Shown: positions 1 through 5,248 of the stretch, in pieces
Layout of the letters: every line of letters starts with the position of its first letter
How positions within the stretch are numbered: position 1 is the first letter of the stretch
Origin: Pseudomonadota bacterium
GTDB taxonomy: Bacteria > Pseudomonadota > Alphaproteobacteria > Rhizobiales > Xanthobacteraceae
Assembly: GCA_021823875.1 (NCBI GenBank)
Contig: JAKAMD010000257.1
Span: 1-5,248, forward strand
Length of the DNA stretch: 5,248 bases
Direction: 5' to 3'
Notes under the pieces: generated by a model
What the model saw: only the letters and a program-made list of their open reading frames with translations
The model's database searches: none
What the model was told of the DNA's origin: nothing
Made by a program: the position numbers and the translations under genes

Positions 1-125
1 CCTGAGAGGGCACCCAACTCAATGTCGGAGAGGCGCGACAAGCCGCGCCACATGACGATGTTGCCGGGGGCGGGATCGCTGGCGCGGGCAAGGTAACCTC
101 CGAGCCTCGCGATCTTGATGATGTA
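1..125 (-). pseudogene. IS4-family transposase, C-terminal fragment (runs off left edge)
   Basis: The minus strand is open from 125 to the left edge (41 codons). Residues such as IARLGGYLARASDPAPGN followed by MWRGLSRLSDIELGA match what I recall of the C-terminal region of IS4-family transposases, where a LGG(Y/F)L patch is followed by a PPG...(L/M)WRG patch. The catalytic DDE domain lies upstream in such proteins and is absent here: the recognisable sequence begins at the edge of the IS5-type element at 127. Reading back across that edge enters the IS5 end, where I find no in-frame ATG close by. The piece is therefore a dead remnant. Its true C-terminus may lie just outside the window. The assignment rests on pattern memory, not an alignment. 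Confidence 0.7.
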
Positions 126-126
126 A
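124..126. repeat. Target-site repeat TAA, left copy
   Basis: TAA here matches TAA at 1237-1239 on the other side of the element, consistent with a 3-bp target duplication. With only three bases, and a family preference for TNA targets, a match by chance is not negligible. Confidence 0.6.
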
Positions 127-150
127 TGAGACCTGTGTGCGGATGGGCGT
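127..150 (+). repeat. Left terminal inverted repeat of the IS5-type element
   Basis: These 24 bases are the exact reverse complement of 1213-1236. The apparent match extends one further base (126 with 1237) only because the flanking TAA begins with T and ends with A. The transposase would bind and cut here. Confidence 0.92.
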
Positions 151-191
151 GGATTGGTGCATGAAAAGCTGATTCTATGGGGTCAATGAGT

Positions 192-197
192 CGGAGG
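192..197 (+). promoter_or_regulatory. Ribosome binding site of the IS5-type transposase
   Basis: CGGAGG lies 5 nt before the ATG at 203 and is a good Shine-Dalgarno match. It decides the start: the ATGs at 186 and 199 are in other frames, and the in-frame ATG at 161 is followed by a stop at 170-172. Confidence 0.65.
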
Positions 198-202
198 CAT
201 GC

Positions 203-1141
203 ATGTCGCACCGTTCGATTGGCCAAGAACAGTTTGGCTTTGTGCAGCAAGCGCACGCACCATCAGTCTTCGATGAGATCTCCAATTTGATCGACTGGGA
301 CATGATCGCTGCCGTGATTGATCCACTCTACCCGGCGACCAAGGGGGAGCCTGCTTGGCCGCCGTTGGCGATGTTCAAGGCGCTGCTGCTGGCGACGTGG
401 TACGACCTGTCCGACGTGAAGCTGGCCGAGGCGCTTGACGACCGCGCTTCATTCCGTCGCTTCTGCGGGTTCTCGGGCACCGAAACGACGCCGGAACGCA
501 CCGCCTTCGTACGTTTTCGCAAGCTGTTGGTTGACCATGGTCTTGACCGCGATCTGTTCGATGCCGTCACCATCCAGCTCAAAGCAAGGGCGATCGCGGT
601 CAAGACCGGCACGCTCGTCGATGTGACAATTATCGCGTCCGCCAGCGAAGAGGATGGCGAAGGGCGGTGGGTGAAGCACAAGGGCAAACCGGCCGTCCAC
701 GGCTTCAAGGCGCATGTCGGCGCCGACGCCACAACGGCACTGGTCGAGAAGATTGCAGTGACACCAGCCAACGTGAATGACGGGCGGGCCGGACCTGAGG
801 CGTTGCCCGACGATCCAGGCGAGGTCTTCGCCGACAGCGCCTATCGCGGGCCTCATTTCGGTGGTGCAATCCGCGCCAAAGGCGGCACGCCGCGCATCGT
901 CCTGACCGGGATGTGGGGACACGACGAACGGGAAACGCTGGCGCGTCTCCATGCCTGGAACCAGCCGATCCATCGCATTCGCGGCCGGATCGAGAAAATC
1001 TTCGGTACCTGGAAGCGCAGCTACGGCCTACGGCGAATGCGATGGCGAGGTCTTGCCAAAGCCACTCTTCAAATCCACCTCACCGCCATCGCTTATAATC
1101 TCAAACGCTCCTTCAATATCCTGGCGGAGCAAGTCTCATAG
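203..1141 (+). CDS. IS5-family DDE transposase
   Basis: This 312-aa protein would cut and paste the surrounding element by the DDE two-metal mechanism. The N-terminal part (about residues 35-115, with AMFKALLLATWYDLSD) resembles the DUF772-type domain that precedes the catalytic core in IS5 transposases. The catalytic triad can be read as D140 (GTLVDVTII), D211 (FADSAYRG) and E264 (RGRIEKIFGTW). The C-terminal signature R260-x3-E264-x6-K271 is intact, with H257 where the Y of the Y(2)R(3)E(6)K motif is usual. The E. coli IS5 transposase is of similar size (about 330 aa), so the protein appears full length. The gene is uninterrupted, has a good ribosome binding site and ends 71 nt before the right inverted repeat. 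No clear promoter could be assigned between the left repeat and the start. Confidence 0.95.
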   Translation: MSHRSIGQEQFGFVQQAHAPSVFDEISNLIDWDMIAAVIDPLYPATKGEPAWPPLAMFKALLLATWYDLSDVKLAEALDDRASFRRFCGFSGTETTPERTAFVRFRKLLVDHGLDRDLFDAVTIQLKARAIAVKTGTLVDVTIIASASEEDGEGRWVKHKGKPAVHGFKAHVGADATTALVEKIAVTPANVNDGRAGPEALPDDPGEVFADSAYRGPHFGGAIRAKGGTPRIVLTGMWGHDERETLARLHAWNQPIHRIRGRIEKIFGTWKRSYGLRRMRWRGLAKATLQIHLTAIAYNLKRSFNILAEQVS

Positions 1142-1176
1142 ATCAGCGCATACGACAAACAAGAATCTTGCGGCCT

Positions 1177-1188
1177 GCGGCGCGCCGC
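1177..1188. repeat. 12-bp GC palindrome after the transposase gene
   Basis: GCGGCGCGCCGC is its own reverse complement. It lies 35 bp beyond the transposase stop, inside the element, and is followed by an A/T-rich run (AAAATTTT at 1198-1205). It might impede read-through or be a binding site, but as an RNA it has almost no room for a loop, so I do not call it a terminator. Confidence 0.3.
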
Positions 1189-1212
1189 AAAATCGTGAAA
1201 ATTTTGACGTCT

Positions 1213-1236
1213 ACGCCCATCCGCACACAGGTCTCA
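1213..1236 (-). repeat. Right terminal inverted repeat of the IS5-type element
   Basis: Perfect 24-bp reverse complement of 127-150, ending GGTCTCA at the outer edge. Read on the minus strand, the outermost three bases are TGA, which provides the stop codon of the small ORF that enters from the right. Confidence 0.92.
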
Positions 1237-1347
1237 TAATTTGTTGTTGCCAGATACCGCACCAATCAACAGGCCGCCGTCAAACACAAAAAATGCGTTC
1301 GGTGGGATTGGTGGGACGTTGTTATTTCTGCCGTAGGATGGGTTCAT
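1234..1347 (-). pseudogene. Hypothetical small ORF, 37 aa, ended by the IS5-type element
   Basis: The frame starts at ATG 1345-1347, overlapping the stop of the preceding small ORF by 4 bp, with an AAAGAAG purine run directly before it. It encodes MNPSYGRNNNVPPIPPNAFF, then a hydrophobic VFDGGLLIGAV stretch, then SGNNKL. Its last sense codon is TTA at 1237-1239 and its stop is the TGA formed by the outermost bases of the right IS repeat, so the insertion truncates it. If the IS is removed in silicon, this frame runs on out of frame with the IS4 remnant to a stop at 19-21. The family is not recognised, and it may not be a real gene. Confidence 0.28.
1237..1239. repeat. Target-site repeat TAA, right copy
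   Basis: Partner of the TAA at 124-126; together they set the outer limits of the IS5-type element. Confidence 0.6.
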
Positions 1348-1496
1348 CTTCTTTCACTATCGCGGTTCTTCAAAATACCATTATGACCCGTCCACATAGC
1401 TGCACGTTCCTCATCCGATACCCGTATGGCCGTCAGCAAACCGGCCGGCGCTTCGCCGAAATAAGACGGCGGCATATAAACGCCGACGATGATCAT
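1344..1496 (-). CDS. Hypothetical small ORF, 50 aa
   Basis: I do not recognise this product. The frame opens with ATG at 1494-1496 (MIIVGVYMPPSYFGEAPAG...) and ends with TGA at 1344-1346. Upstream, the same frame is closed by a TAG a few codons before the ATG. The N-terminus is short and hydrophobic (MIIVGVYM), and the C-terminal half is charged (SDEERAAMW, KNRDSERR). There is no strong ribosome binding site. The stop overlaps the start of the next small ORF as ATGA, the usual arrangement of translationally coupled genes. It lies 73 bp after the livF stop on the same strand, so it could be carried on liv read-through. It may equally be a remnant of a decayed gene or a chance ORF. Confidence 0.3.
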   Translation of the reverse strand: MIIVGVYMPPSYFGEAPAGLLTAIRVSDEERAAMWTGHNGILKNRDSERR

Positions 1497-1569
1497 CAGA
1501 TTGCCATCGCCGCTCTACAACAGGGTGGCTATTTCGCAATCGCCGCTTTGGCATATCGGCCCGATCACC

Positions 1570-2370
1570 TCAACCGTCGTGCAAAATGGCTTTGAGACCG
1601 TGGACCAATCGGACATGCTGCGCTTCGACCGCGCGAGGATCGGCTGCTGCCGCCGTGCCGACGCCGAGATAGCGCTCGGCAATCTCAGGGCGTCCGAGCA
1701 GCTCGCGGCCATTGCCCGCGAGCGTGATGCGTCCCATCTCGATGACATAGGCGCGATCGGCGATTGCCAAGCTCATTTGCGCGTTCTGCTCCGACAGCAG
1801 GATTGCGATCCCTTGCTCGCGCAGGCTCACGATCAGACGGAAGATCTCGGCCACCAGCGCCGGCGCCAGGCCGAGTGACGGCTCATCCAGGATCACCAGC
1901 CGCGGCTCCAGCATGAGCGCGCGGGCGATTGCCAGCATTTGCTGCTGGCCGCCGGACAGATTGCCGGCCGCCTCCTCAAGCCGCTCGCGCAATGGGGGAA
2001 ACAGGTCGCACACCGCCGCCATCCGCCGCTTGATCCCATCTTCGCCAAGCTTGTGCTGTTGGGCATAGGCGCCGAGGCGCAGATTGTCGGCGACGCTTAA
2101 TGGAGCAACGATCTGGCGGCTCTCGGGGACATGCGCCATGCCGAGGCGAATACGCTCGCGCGGCGGCAGCCGCTCGACCGGTCGCTCGGCGAACATGATT
2201 TGTCCGCGGCGCACCGGCAGCAGGCCGGCGATCGCTTTCGCCAGCGTCGTCTTGCCGGCGCCGTTGGCGCCGATCAGGGCGACTATTTCGCCGGTGCGGA
2301 CCTCGATATTGATGCCGTGAAGCACCGTGAGGTCGCGGTAGCCGGACTCGAGAGAACGCAATTCAAGCAT
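1570..2370 (-). CDS. livF: HAAT-family ABC transporter ATP-binding protein, LivF-type
   Basis: This 266-aa cytoplasmic ATPase is one of the two nucleotide-binding subunits of a branched-chain amino acid type importer. Visible motifs are Walker A GANGAGKTT (34-42), the LivF-style VPESR segment at the Q-loop position (81-85), the ABC signature LSGGQQQ (138-144), Walker B LVILDEP (158-164, D162/E163), the D-loop SLGLAP and SEQNA (193-197), where LivF proteins have Gln at the switch-histidine position. E. coli LivF is 237 aa. The extra length lies after the usual AERYLGV end, as a tail of roughly 28 residues rich in Ala at first and then ending QHVRLVHGLKAILHDG. Its ATG follows the livG stop with no gap, and a modest AAGAAG ribosome site sits 8 nt upstream inside livG. 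It is the last gene of the operon. The substrate is not determinable. Confidence 0.95.
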   Translation of the reverse strand: MLELRSLESGYRDLTVLHGINIEVRTGEIVALIGANGAGKTTLAKAIAGLLPVRRGQIMFAERPVERLPPRERIRLGMAHVPESRQIVAPLSVADNLRLGAYAQQHKLGEDGIKRRMAAVCDLFPPLRERLEEAAGNLSGGQQQMLAIARALMLEPRLVILDEPSLGLAPALVAEIFRLIVSLREQGIAILLSEQNAQMSLAIADRAYVIEMGRITLAGNGRELLGRPEIAERYLGVGTAAAADPRAVEAQHVRLVHGLKAILHDG

Positions 2371-3147
2371 TCAGACCGCTTCTTGTTCCACGCCGAGATA
2401 AGCGTCGATGACGCGTCGGTCGTGCTGAATTTCGAGTGGCGTACCGCGCGCCAAGAGATGCCCGAGATCGAGCACGATGACCTGATCGGCGACATTCATC
2501 ACCAGCGACATGTTATGCTCGACCACCAGAATGGGAATTCCGATATCACGCACCGCTCGCAGCAACGCCGCAAGTTCAGCTGTTTCGGTATCGTTCAGCC
2601 CGGCGGCCGGCTCATCGAGCAGCAGGAGTCGTGGGCCTGCCATCACCGCCCGGCACACCTCGACGAGCTTTTGCGCCCCCATCGGCAGGCTGGTTGCGGC
2701 GACGTCGCGGAAGCGCGACAGCCCGACCAAGTCGAGCAGTGCCTCACCGCGGCGACGCAAAGACGCCTCCTCACGCAAAGCTGGCGGCAACCACAGCATC
2801 TGCCACGCCGCACCGAAGTGCACTTGACGATGCGCGCCGGCGAGCAAGTTCTCCAGCGCCGTCATGCCAGGAAAGATGCGCGCCGTCTGAAAGGTGCGCA
2901 GCAGGCCGAGCGCGGCAATCTCGCCGGGTGTCCGATCGCGTAGTGAATCGCCGTAGAAGCGCACCTCGCCCGCATCCGGCAAAAAGAGATTGGTGACGAG
3001 GTTGAACACCGTGGTCTTGCCGGCGCCGTTGGGACCGATCAGGGCCGTGATGCTGCCCGCGGGAACGGCGAAGGACAGATCGGCGACGGCCTGCACCCCG
3101 CCAAATCGTTTGCTGATACCGATTGCTTCGAGCGCGGTTTCGGTCAT
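2371..3147 (-). CDS. livG: HAAT-family ABC transporter ATP-binding protein, LivG-type
   Basis: This 258-aa protein is the partner ATPase of the importer, close to the 255 aa of E. coli LivG. Motifs in order are Walker A GPNGAGKTT (38-46), Q-loop RTFQTARIF with Q87, a LivG-type insert around 105-130, a degenerate signature LPMGAQK (154-160), Walker B LLLLDEP (174-180, D178/E179), the AAGLND D-loop (181-186), switch H211 in VVEHNMSLVM, and the typical GTPLEI...IDAYLGV C-terminus. All catalytic residues are present. The start ATG overlaps the permease stop as ATGA, and a GAGAGG ribosome site (3156-3161) lies 8 nt upstream within the permease gene, so translation is probably coupled. The LivG versus LivF assignment rests on the insert, the retained His and the C-terminus. 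Confidence 0.95.
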   Translation of the reverse strand: MTETALEAIGISKRFGGVQAVADLSFAVPAGSITALIGPNGAGKTTVFNLVTNLFLPDAGEVRFYGDSLRDRTPGEIAALGLLRTFQTARIFPGMTALENLLAGAHRQVHFGAAWQMLWLPPALREEASLRRRGEALLDLVGLSRFRDVAATSLPMGAQKLVEVCRAVMAGPRLLLLDEPAAGLNDTETAELAALLRAVRDIGIPILVVEHNMSLVMNVADQVIVLDLGHLLARGTPLEIQHDRRVIDAYLGVEQEAV

Positions 3148-5048
3148 GACGATGGCCTCTCAGCAACGGTGCCATCGGCAATCGCTGGAGTCGCTGCTGC
3201 GGATCGCGCAATGAGCCGCCAGAGCCCGCCGAGCATCCCGTCCGGCAAATATTGGAAGGCGAGCACCAGGATGGCACCCTCGGCCATGGTCTTATAGAGG
3301 GCGATCGGTTGGAACAGAATCGGCAACAGCGTTATGAGCGCGGCGCCGGAAAGTCCTCCCACCAGCGTCGCCTCGCCGCCGATCACCAGCATGGCGATCA
3401 GCTCGAACGAACGCGGGGTGCTGACCATTTCCGGCGACAGGAAGTGAAAGTCGAAGGCGAAAAGGCTGCCCGACAGCGAGGCCAGCATGGCGCAAATGGC
3501 GAATGCCGCCATCTTATGACGCGGCACATTGATGCCGAGTGCCGCGGCGGCGGTCTGATCGGCGCGGATCGCCTGCAGCGCGCGGCCGAAGCCCGAGCGC
3601 ATGCCGCCGGTCAGAATCACCAGCAACAGCACGATGATGGCGAGAACCAGATAATACATCTCCTGCGGCGTGGCGAAGACGAATGGTCCCAGCGCGAAAG
3701 AGGGTATGCCGACCAAACCCGAGGGGCCGCCGGTCACGCCGGTCAGGCCGACGGTCAGGGAATCGATCAACAGGCCGAAGGTCAAGGTCGCCAGCGCGAG
3801 ATAGGCGCCCTTGAGCTGCATGGTCACCACCGACAGGAGCAGCGCGCAAATCAGCGACAGCCCCATGCCGGCAAGCGTCCCGACCAGCGGGGTCACGCCG
3901 TAATTGGTCGCCAGGATTGCGGCTGTATAGCCACCCAGCGCCATGAAGCCGGCCTGGCCGAGACTGACTTGACCGGCATAGCCCATCAGCACATCAAGCC
4001 CAAGCACGGCGATGAACAGAATGAGCGTGATAACCAGCGAACTCATGAAGCCGGGGTCGACCAAGTAGGGGAGCGCCGCCAGGAACAGGAAAAGCACCAA
4101 TGCTGCGACCGATACCGTGCGGGCACCCGGGCGGATCACCGAGCGTGCGACGCGCAGCTCGTCGCGGACGTCGTGGCGGCGCGCCCGCCCCGCCACGAAC
4201 AGGCCTTGCGGCCGCCACAGCAGCGTCGCCAGCAGCAGCGCCAAGGCCAGCCCATTGGCGAAGAGCGACGAAACATAGCCGGCGGCGAGCTGCTCGGCGA
4301 TGCCGAGGAACAGGCCGCCGGCGATCGCTCCCGGCAGCGAGCTCATGCCGCCGAGCGCCACCGCAATGAATCCGGCATTAGTGAAAAAGCTGCCGCCATC
4401 GAATTGCAGCGACAAGATCGGCGCCACCGCGGCGCCGCCGATCGCGCCGATCAGCGCGGCAAGGGCGAAGCTGAACAAGGTGAGGCGCGCAACGTCAATG
4501 CCCATGAAACGCGCGGCCGTCGGGTTTTCCGCGCAGGCGACGACCGCCTTGCCCAGCGTCGTGCGCGTCATGAGATACCAGATGCCGAGAATGATGATCA
4601 GAGTGATGCCCGCAATCCAAAAGCCTTGCGAAGGCACCAGGATGCCCAGGACATTGACCGGCTGTTCACCAGTGAAAGCCTCCACGGCGTAGGGCTGGCT
4701 GCCCCAGACCACCAGTGCGAGTCCATTGATGAAGGTGAGCAAGCCCGCGGTGAGCATCAGCATGCTGCTGTTGGGCAGCCGCGCGAGCGCGGGCACGAAT
4801 GTCGCCGCACCGAGCAGGGCGCCCAATGCCGTCGTCGCCACGACCGCGGCGAGGAAGGCGAGCGGCAACGGCCAACCGAGATCGCTCTGAAACGAATAGA
4901 GGCAGAGCGCGCCGAGAATGCAAAAGCCACCCTGCACCAGGTTGATGATGCCGGTGACGCGATAGACCAACGTGATGCCCAGGGCGACGATCGCAAAAAC
5001 GCCGCCCTGAAGCACCCCACCGACTATGATTTGCGCAAACTGATCCAT
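3144..5048 (-). CDS. livHM: Fused LivH-LivM branched-chain amino acid type ABC permease
   Basis: This 634-aa inner-membrane protein joins the two permease subunits that are usually separate LivH and LivM. Residues 1-285 are LivH-like: hydrophobic segments from residue 7, ITLVYRVTGIINLVQGGF near the N-terminus, the cytoplasmic coupling loop GKAVVACAENPTAARFMGI (166-184) and the typical end LLWRPQGLF (276-284). A basic linker (about 285-311, eight Arg) fits a cytoplasmic position. Residues 312-612 are LivM-like: LDVLMGYAGQVSLGQAGF (351-368), GGPSGLVGIP (440-449) and a second coupling loop GRALQAIRADQTAAAALGI (488-506). A short polar tail follows. E. coli LivH and LivM are 308 and 425 aa, so each half is near complete. 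No internal stop or frameshift is seen. The ATG at 5046-5048 starts at the expected LivH N-terminus, though its ribosome site is weak. Confidence 0.93.
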   Translation of the reverse strand: MDQFAQIIVGGVLQGGVFAIVALGITLVYRVTGIINLVQGGFCILGALCLYSFQSDLGWPLPLAFLAAVVATTALGALLGAATFVPALARLPNSSMLMLTAGLLTFINGLALVVWGSQPYAVEAFTGEQPVNVLGILVPSQGFWIAGITLIIILGIWYLMTRTTLGKAVVACAENPTAARFMGIDVARLTLFSFALAALIGAIGGAAVAPILSLQFDGGSFFTNAGFIAVALGGMSSLPGAIAGGLFLGIAEQLAAGYVSSLFANGLALALLLATLLWRPQGLFVAGRARRHDVRDELRVARSVIRPGARTVSVAALVLFLFLAALPYLVDPGFMSSLVITLILFIAVLGLDVLMGYAGQVSLGQAGFMALGGYTAAILATNYGVTPLVGTLAGMGLSLICALLLSVVTMQLKGAYLALATLTFGLLIDSLTVGLTGVTGGPSGLVGIPSFALGPFVFATPQEMYYLVLAIIVLLLVILTGGMRSGFGRALQAIRADQTAAAALGINVPRHKMAAFAICAMLASLSGSLFAFDFHFLSPEMVSTPRSFELIAMLVIGGEATLVGGLSGAALITLLPILFQPIALYKTMAEGAILVLAFQYLPDGMLGGLWRLIARSAAATPAIADGTVAERPSS

Positions 5049-5066
5049 GGCGTGCGGTTCAGCGTG

Positions 5067-5087
5067 CCGGCGCGCGATACGCGCCGG
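5067..5087 (-). promoter_or_regulatory. GC-rich hairpin between the binding-protein gene and the permease gene
   Basis: Perfect 8-bp inverted repeat CCGGCGCG / CGCGCCGG with a 5-nt loop, placed in the 57-nt gap between the stop of the substrate-binding protein gene and the permease start. No U-run follows, so it is not a classic terminator. In other periplasmic-binding-protein operons, structures in this gap protect the upstream mRNA and limit read-through, making more binding protein than permease. The same role is inferred here. Confidence 0.55.
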
Positions 5088-5105
5088 TGCGCAACGAACG
5101 AGCCG

Positions 5106-5248
5106 TTATTTGCTCAACGGCGCGCCGGCCGGCTTCGACAGCCAGACCCACTCCTTAGTCTTGGCGTCGTAGGTGGTAACGGTCGACGATTTGGGACCGA
5201 GGCCGCGTTGCGGATGTTTCTTGAAGTTGTAGATTCCGTCGACGCCCG
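5106..5248 (-). CDS. ABC transporter substrate-binding protein, C-terminal end only (runs off right edge)
   Basis: The minus strand is open from the right edge to TAA at 5106-5108, giving the last 46 residues. They begin GVDGIYNFKKHPQRGLGPKS, pass through TTYDAKTKEWVW and end PAGAPLSK. The G-(V/I)-Y-(D/N)-F followed by a short loop and then a Trp-bearing strand fits, from memory, the C-terminal end of periplasmic binding proteins of the leucine-binding type (Peripla_BP_6). Its position directly before the fused permease on the same strand supports this. It would capture the ligand in the periplasm and deliver it to LivHM. The signal peptide and ligand-binding residues are outside the window, so the substrate cannot be inferred. 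Confidence 0.8.
   Translation of the reverse strand, partial: GVDGIYNFKKHPQRGLGPKSSTVTTYDAKTKEWVWLSKPAGAPLSK

Larger units (their letters stand above)
127..1236 (+). mobile_element. Complete IS5-family insertion sequence (1110 bp)
   Basis: The element is bounded by perfect 24-bp terminal inverted repeats (127-150 and 1213-1236, starting TGAGACCTGTG) and flanked by the same trinucleotide TAA at 124-126 and 1237-1239. It carries one transposase gene filling most of its length. A 3-bp duplication of TNA form is known for some IS5 subgroups, whereas the IS5 subgroup proper makes 4-bp CTAR-type duplications. Single-ORF organisation argues against the IS427 type, which splits its transposase by a frameshift. 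Intact ends plus an intact ORF suggest a recent, possibly still active copy. Its transposase reads toward the end of the liv operon, so the two are convergent. I cannot name the element. Confidence 0.9.
1237..1569. other. 333-bp stretch with no recognised gene between the IS and the liv operon
   Basis: The segment contains the two minus-strand small ORFs described separately, whose combined span is 1234-1496, and a 73-bp remainder (1497-1569) just after the end of livF. I find no hairpin followed by a T-run that would end liv transcription, no tRNA and no array. The only repeat noticed is a short direct repeat ATCGCCGCT at 1506-1514 and 1539-1547. Composition from about 1240 to 1400 looks less GC-rich than the liv genes, compatible with foreign or decaying DNA. 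Confidence 0.5.

Noticed and set aside
154..178. Promoter-like TTGGTG and TTCTAT ahead of the transposase
   Set aside because: Spacing is only 13 bp and both boxes match poorly.
1094..1099. TATAAT within the transposase gene
   Set aside because: No suitable -35 box at 16-18 bp, and it lies inside a conserved coding region.
1204..1240. Possible outward promoter at the right IS end (TTGACG at 1204-1209, CATAAT at 1235-1240)
   Set aside because: The spacer is 25 bp, too long for a sigma-70 promoter, and no gene lies downstream on the plus strand to be driven.
1506..1547. Direct repeat ATCGCCGCT twice, 33 bp apart
   Set aside because: Only two 9-bp GC-rich units; not enough for a CRISPR, iteron or tandem array.
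1501..1569. Terminator after livF
   Set aside because: Only very short or loopless inverted repeats (such as ATCGG-G-CCGAT) and no T-run; nothing supports an intrinsic terminator.
951..1595. Plus-strand open frame of 214 codons crossing from the transposase gene through the right IS end
   Set aside because: It overlaps the transposase in another frame and crosses the IS boundary; the translation is Arg/His/Cys-rich without a recognisable pattern.
2131..2943. Long plus-strand open frame (270 codons) opposite livF and livG
   Set aside because: It lies antisense to two clear ABC ATPases, its translation shows no family pattern, and GC-rich genes commonly leave such mirror frames.

Overview
The window looks like a GC-rich alphaproteobacterial chromosome segment, probably from the Hyphomicrobiales. 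This is inferred from codon and GC use, the style of the transporter cluster and the insertion-sequence types; no marker gene fixes the taxon. It has two parts: an insertion-sequence junkyard on the left (1 to about 1500) and a branched-chain amino acid type (HAAT/Liv) ABC importer operon on the minus strand on the right (1570 to the right edge).

Left part. Positions 1-125 hold, on the minus strand, a headless C-terminal piece of an IS4-family transposase. It is cut by a complete IS5-family element (127-1236, 1110 bp) with perfect 24-bp terminal inverted repeats, a 3-bp TAA repeat on each side and an intact 312-aa DDE transposase on the plus strand. From 1237 to 1569 no known gene is recognisable. 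On the minus strand there are two tiny ORFs (50 and 37 codons) joined by an ATGA overlap; the second ends on a TGA supplied by the tip of the IS.

Right part. Read in the direction of transcription (right to left), the operon runs: end of a periplasmic substrate-binding protein, a 57-nt gap carrying a strong GC hairpin, a fused LivH-LivM permease (634 aa), LivG ATPase, LivF ATPase. The permease and livG genes overlap by 4 bp, and livG and livF abut with no space, so the ATPases are probably translationally coupled to the permease. Together they would form one importer: the binding protein captures the ligand in the periplasm, the single fused polypeptide supplies both membrane halves, and LivG/LivF drive transport with ATP. 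The substrate cannot be read from the sequence; relatives import branched-chain amino acids, amides, urea or aromatic acids.

I see no convincing new defence, RNA or mobile system here. The points most worth a second look are the LivH-LivM fusion, the mismatched coding content on the two sides of the IS5-type element (which may mark an IS-mediated rearrangement rather than a simple insertion) and the coupled small ORFs.
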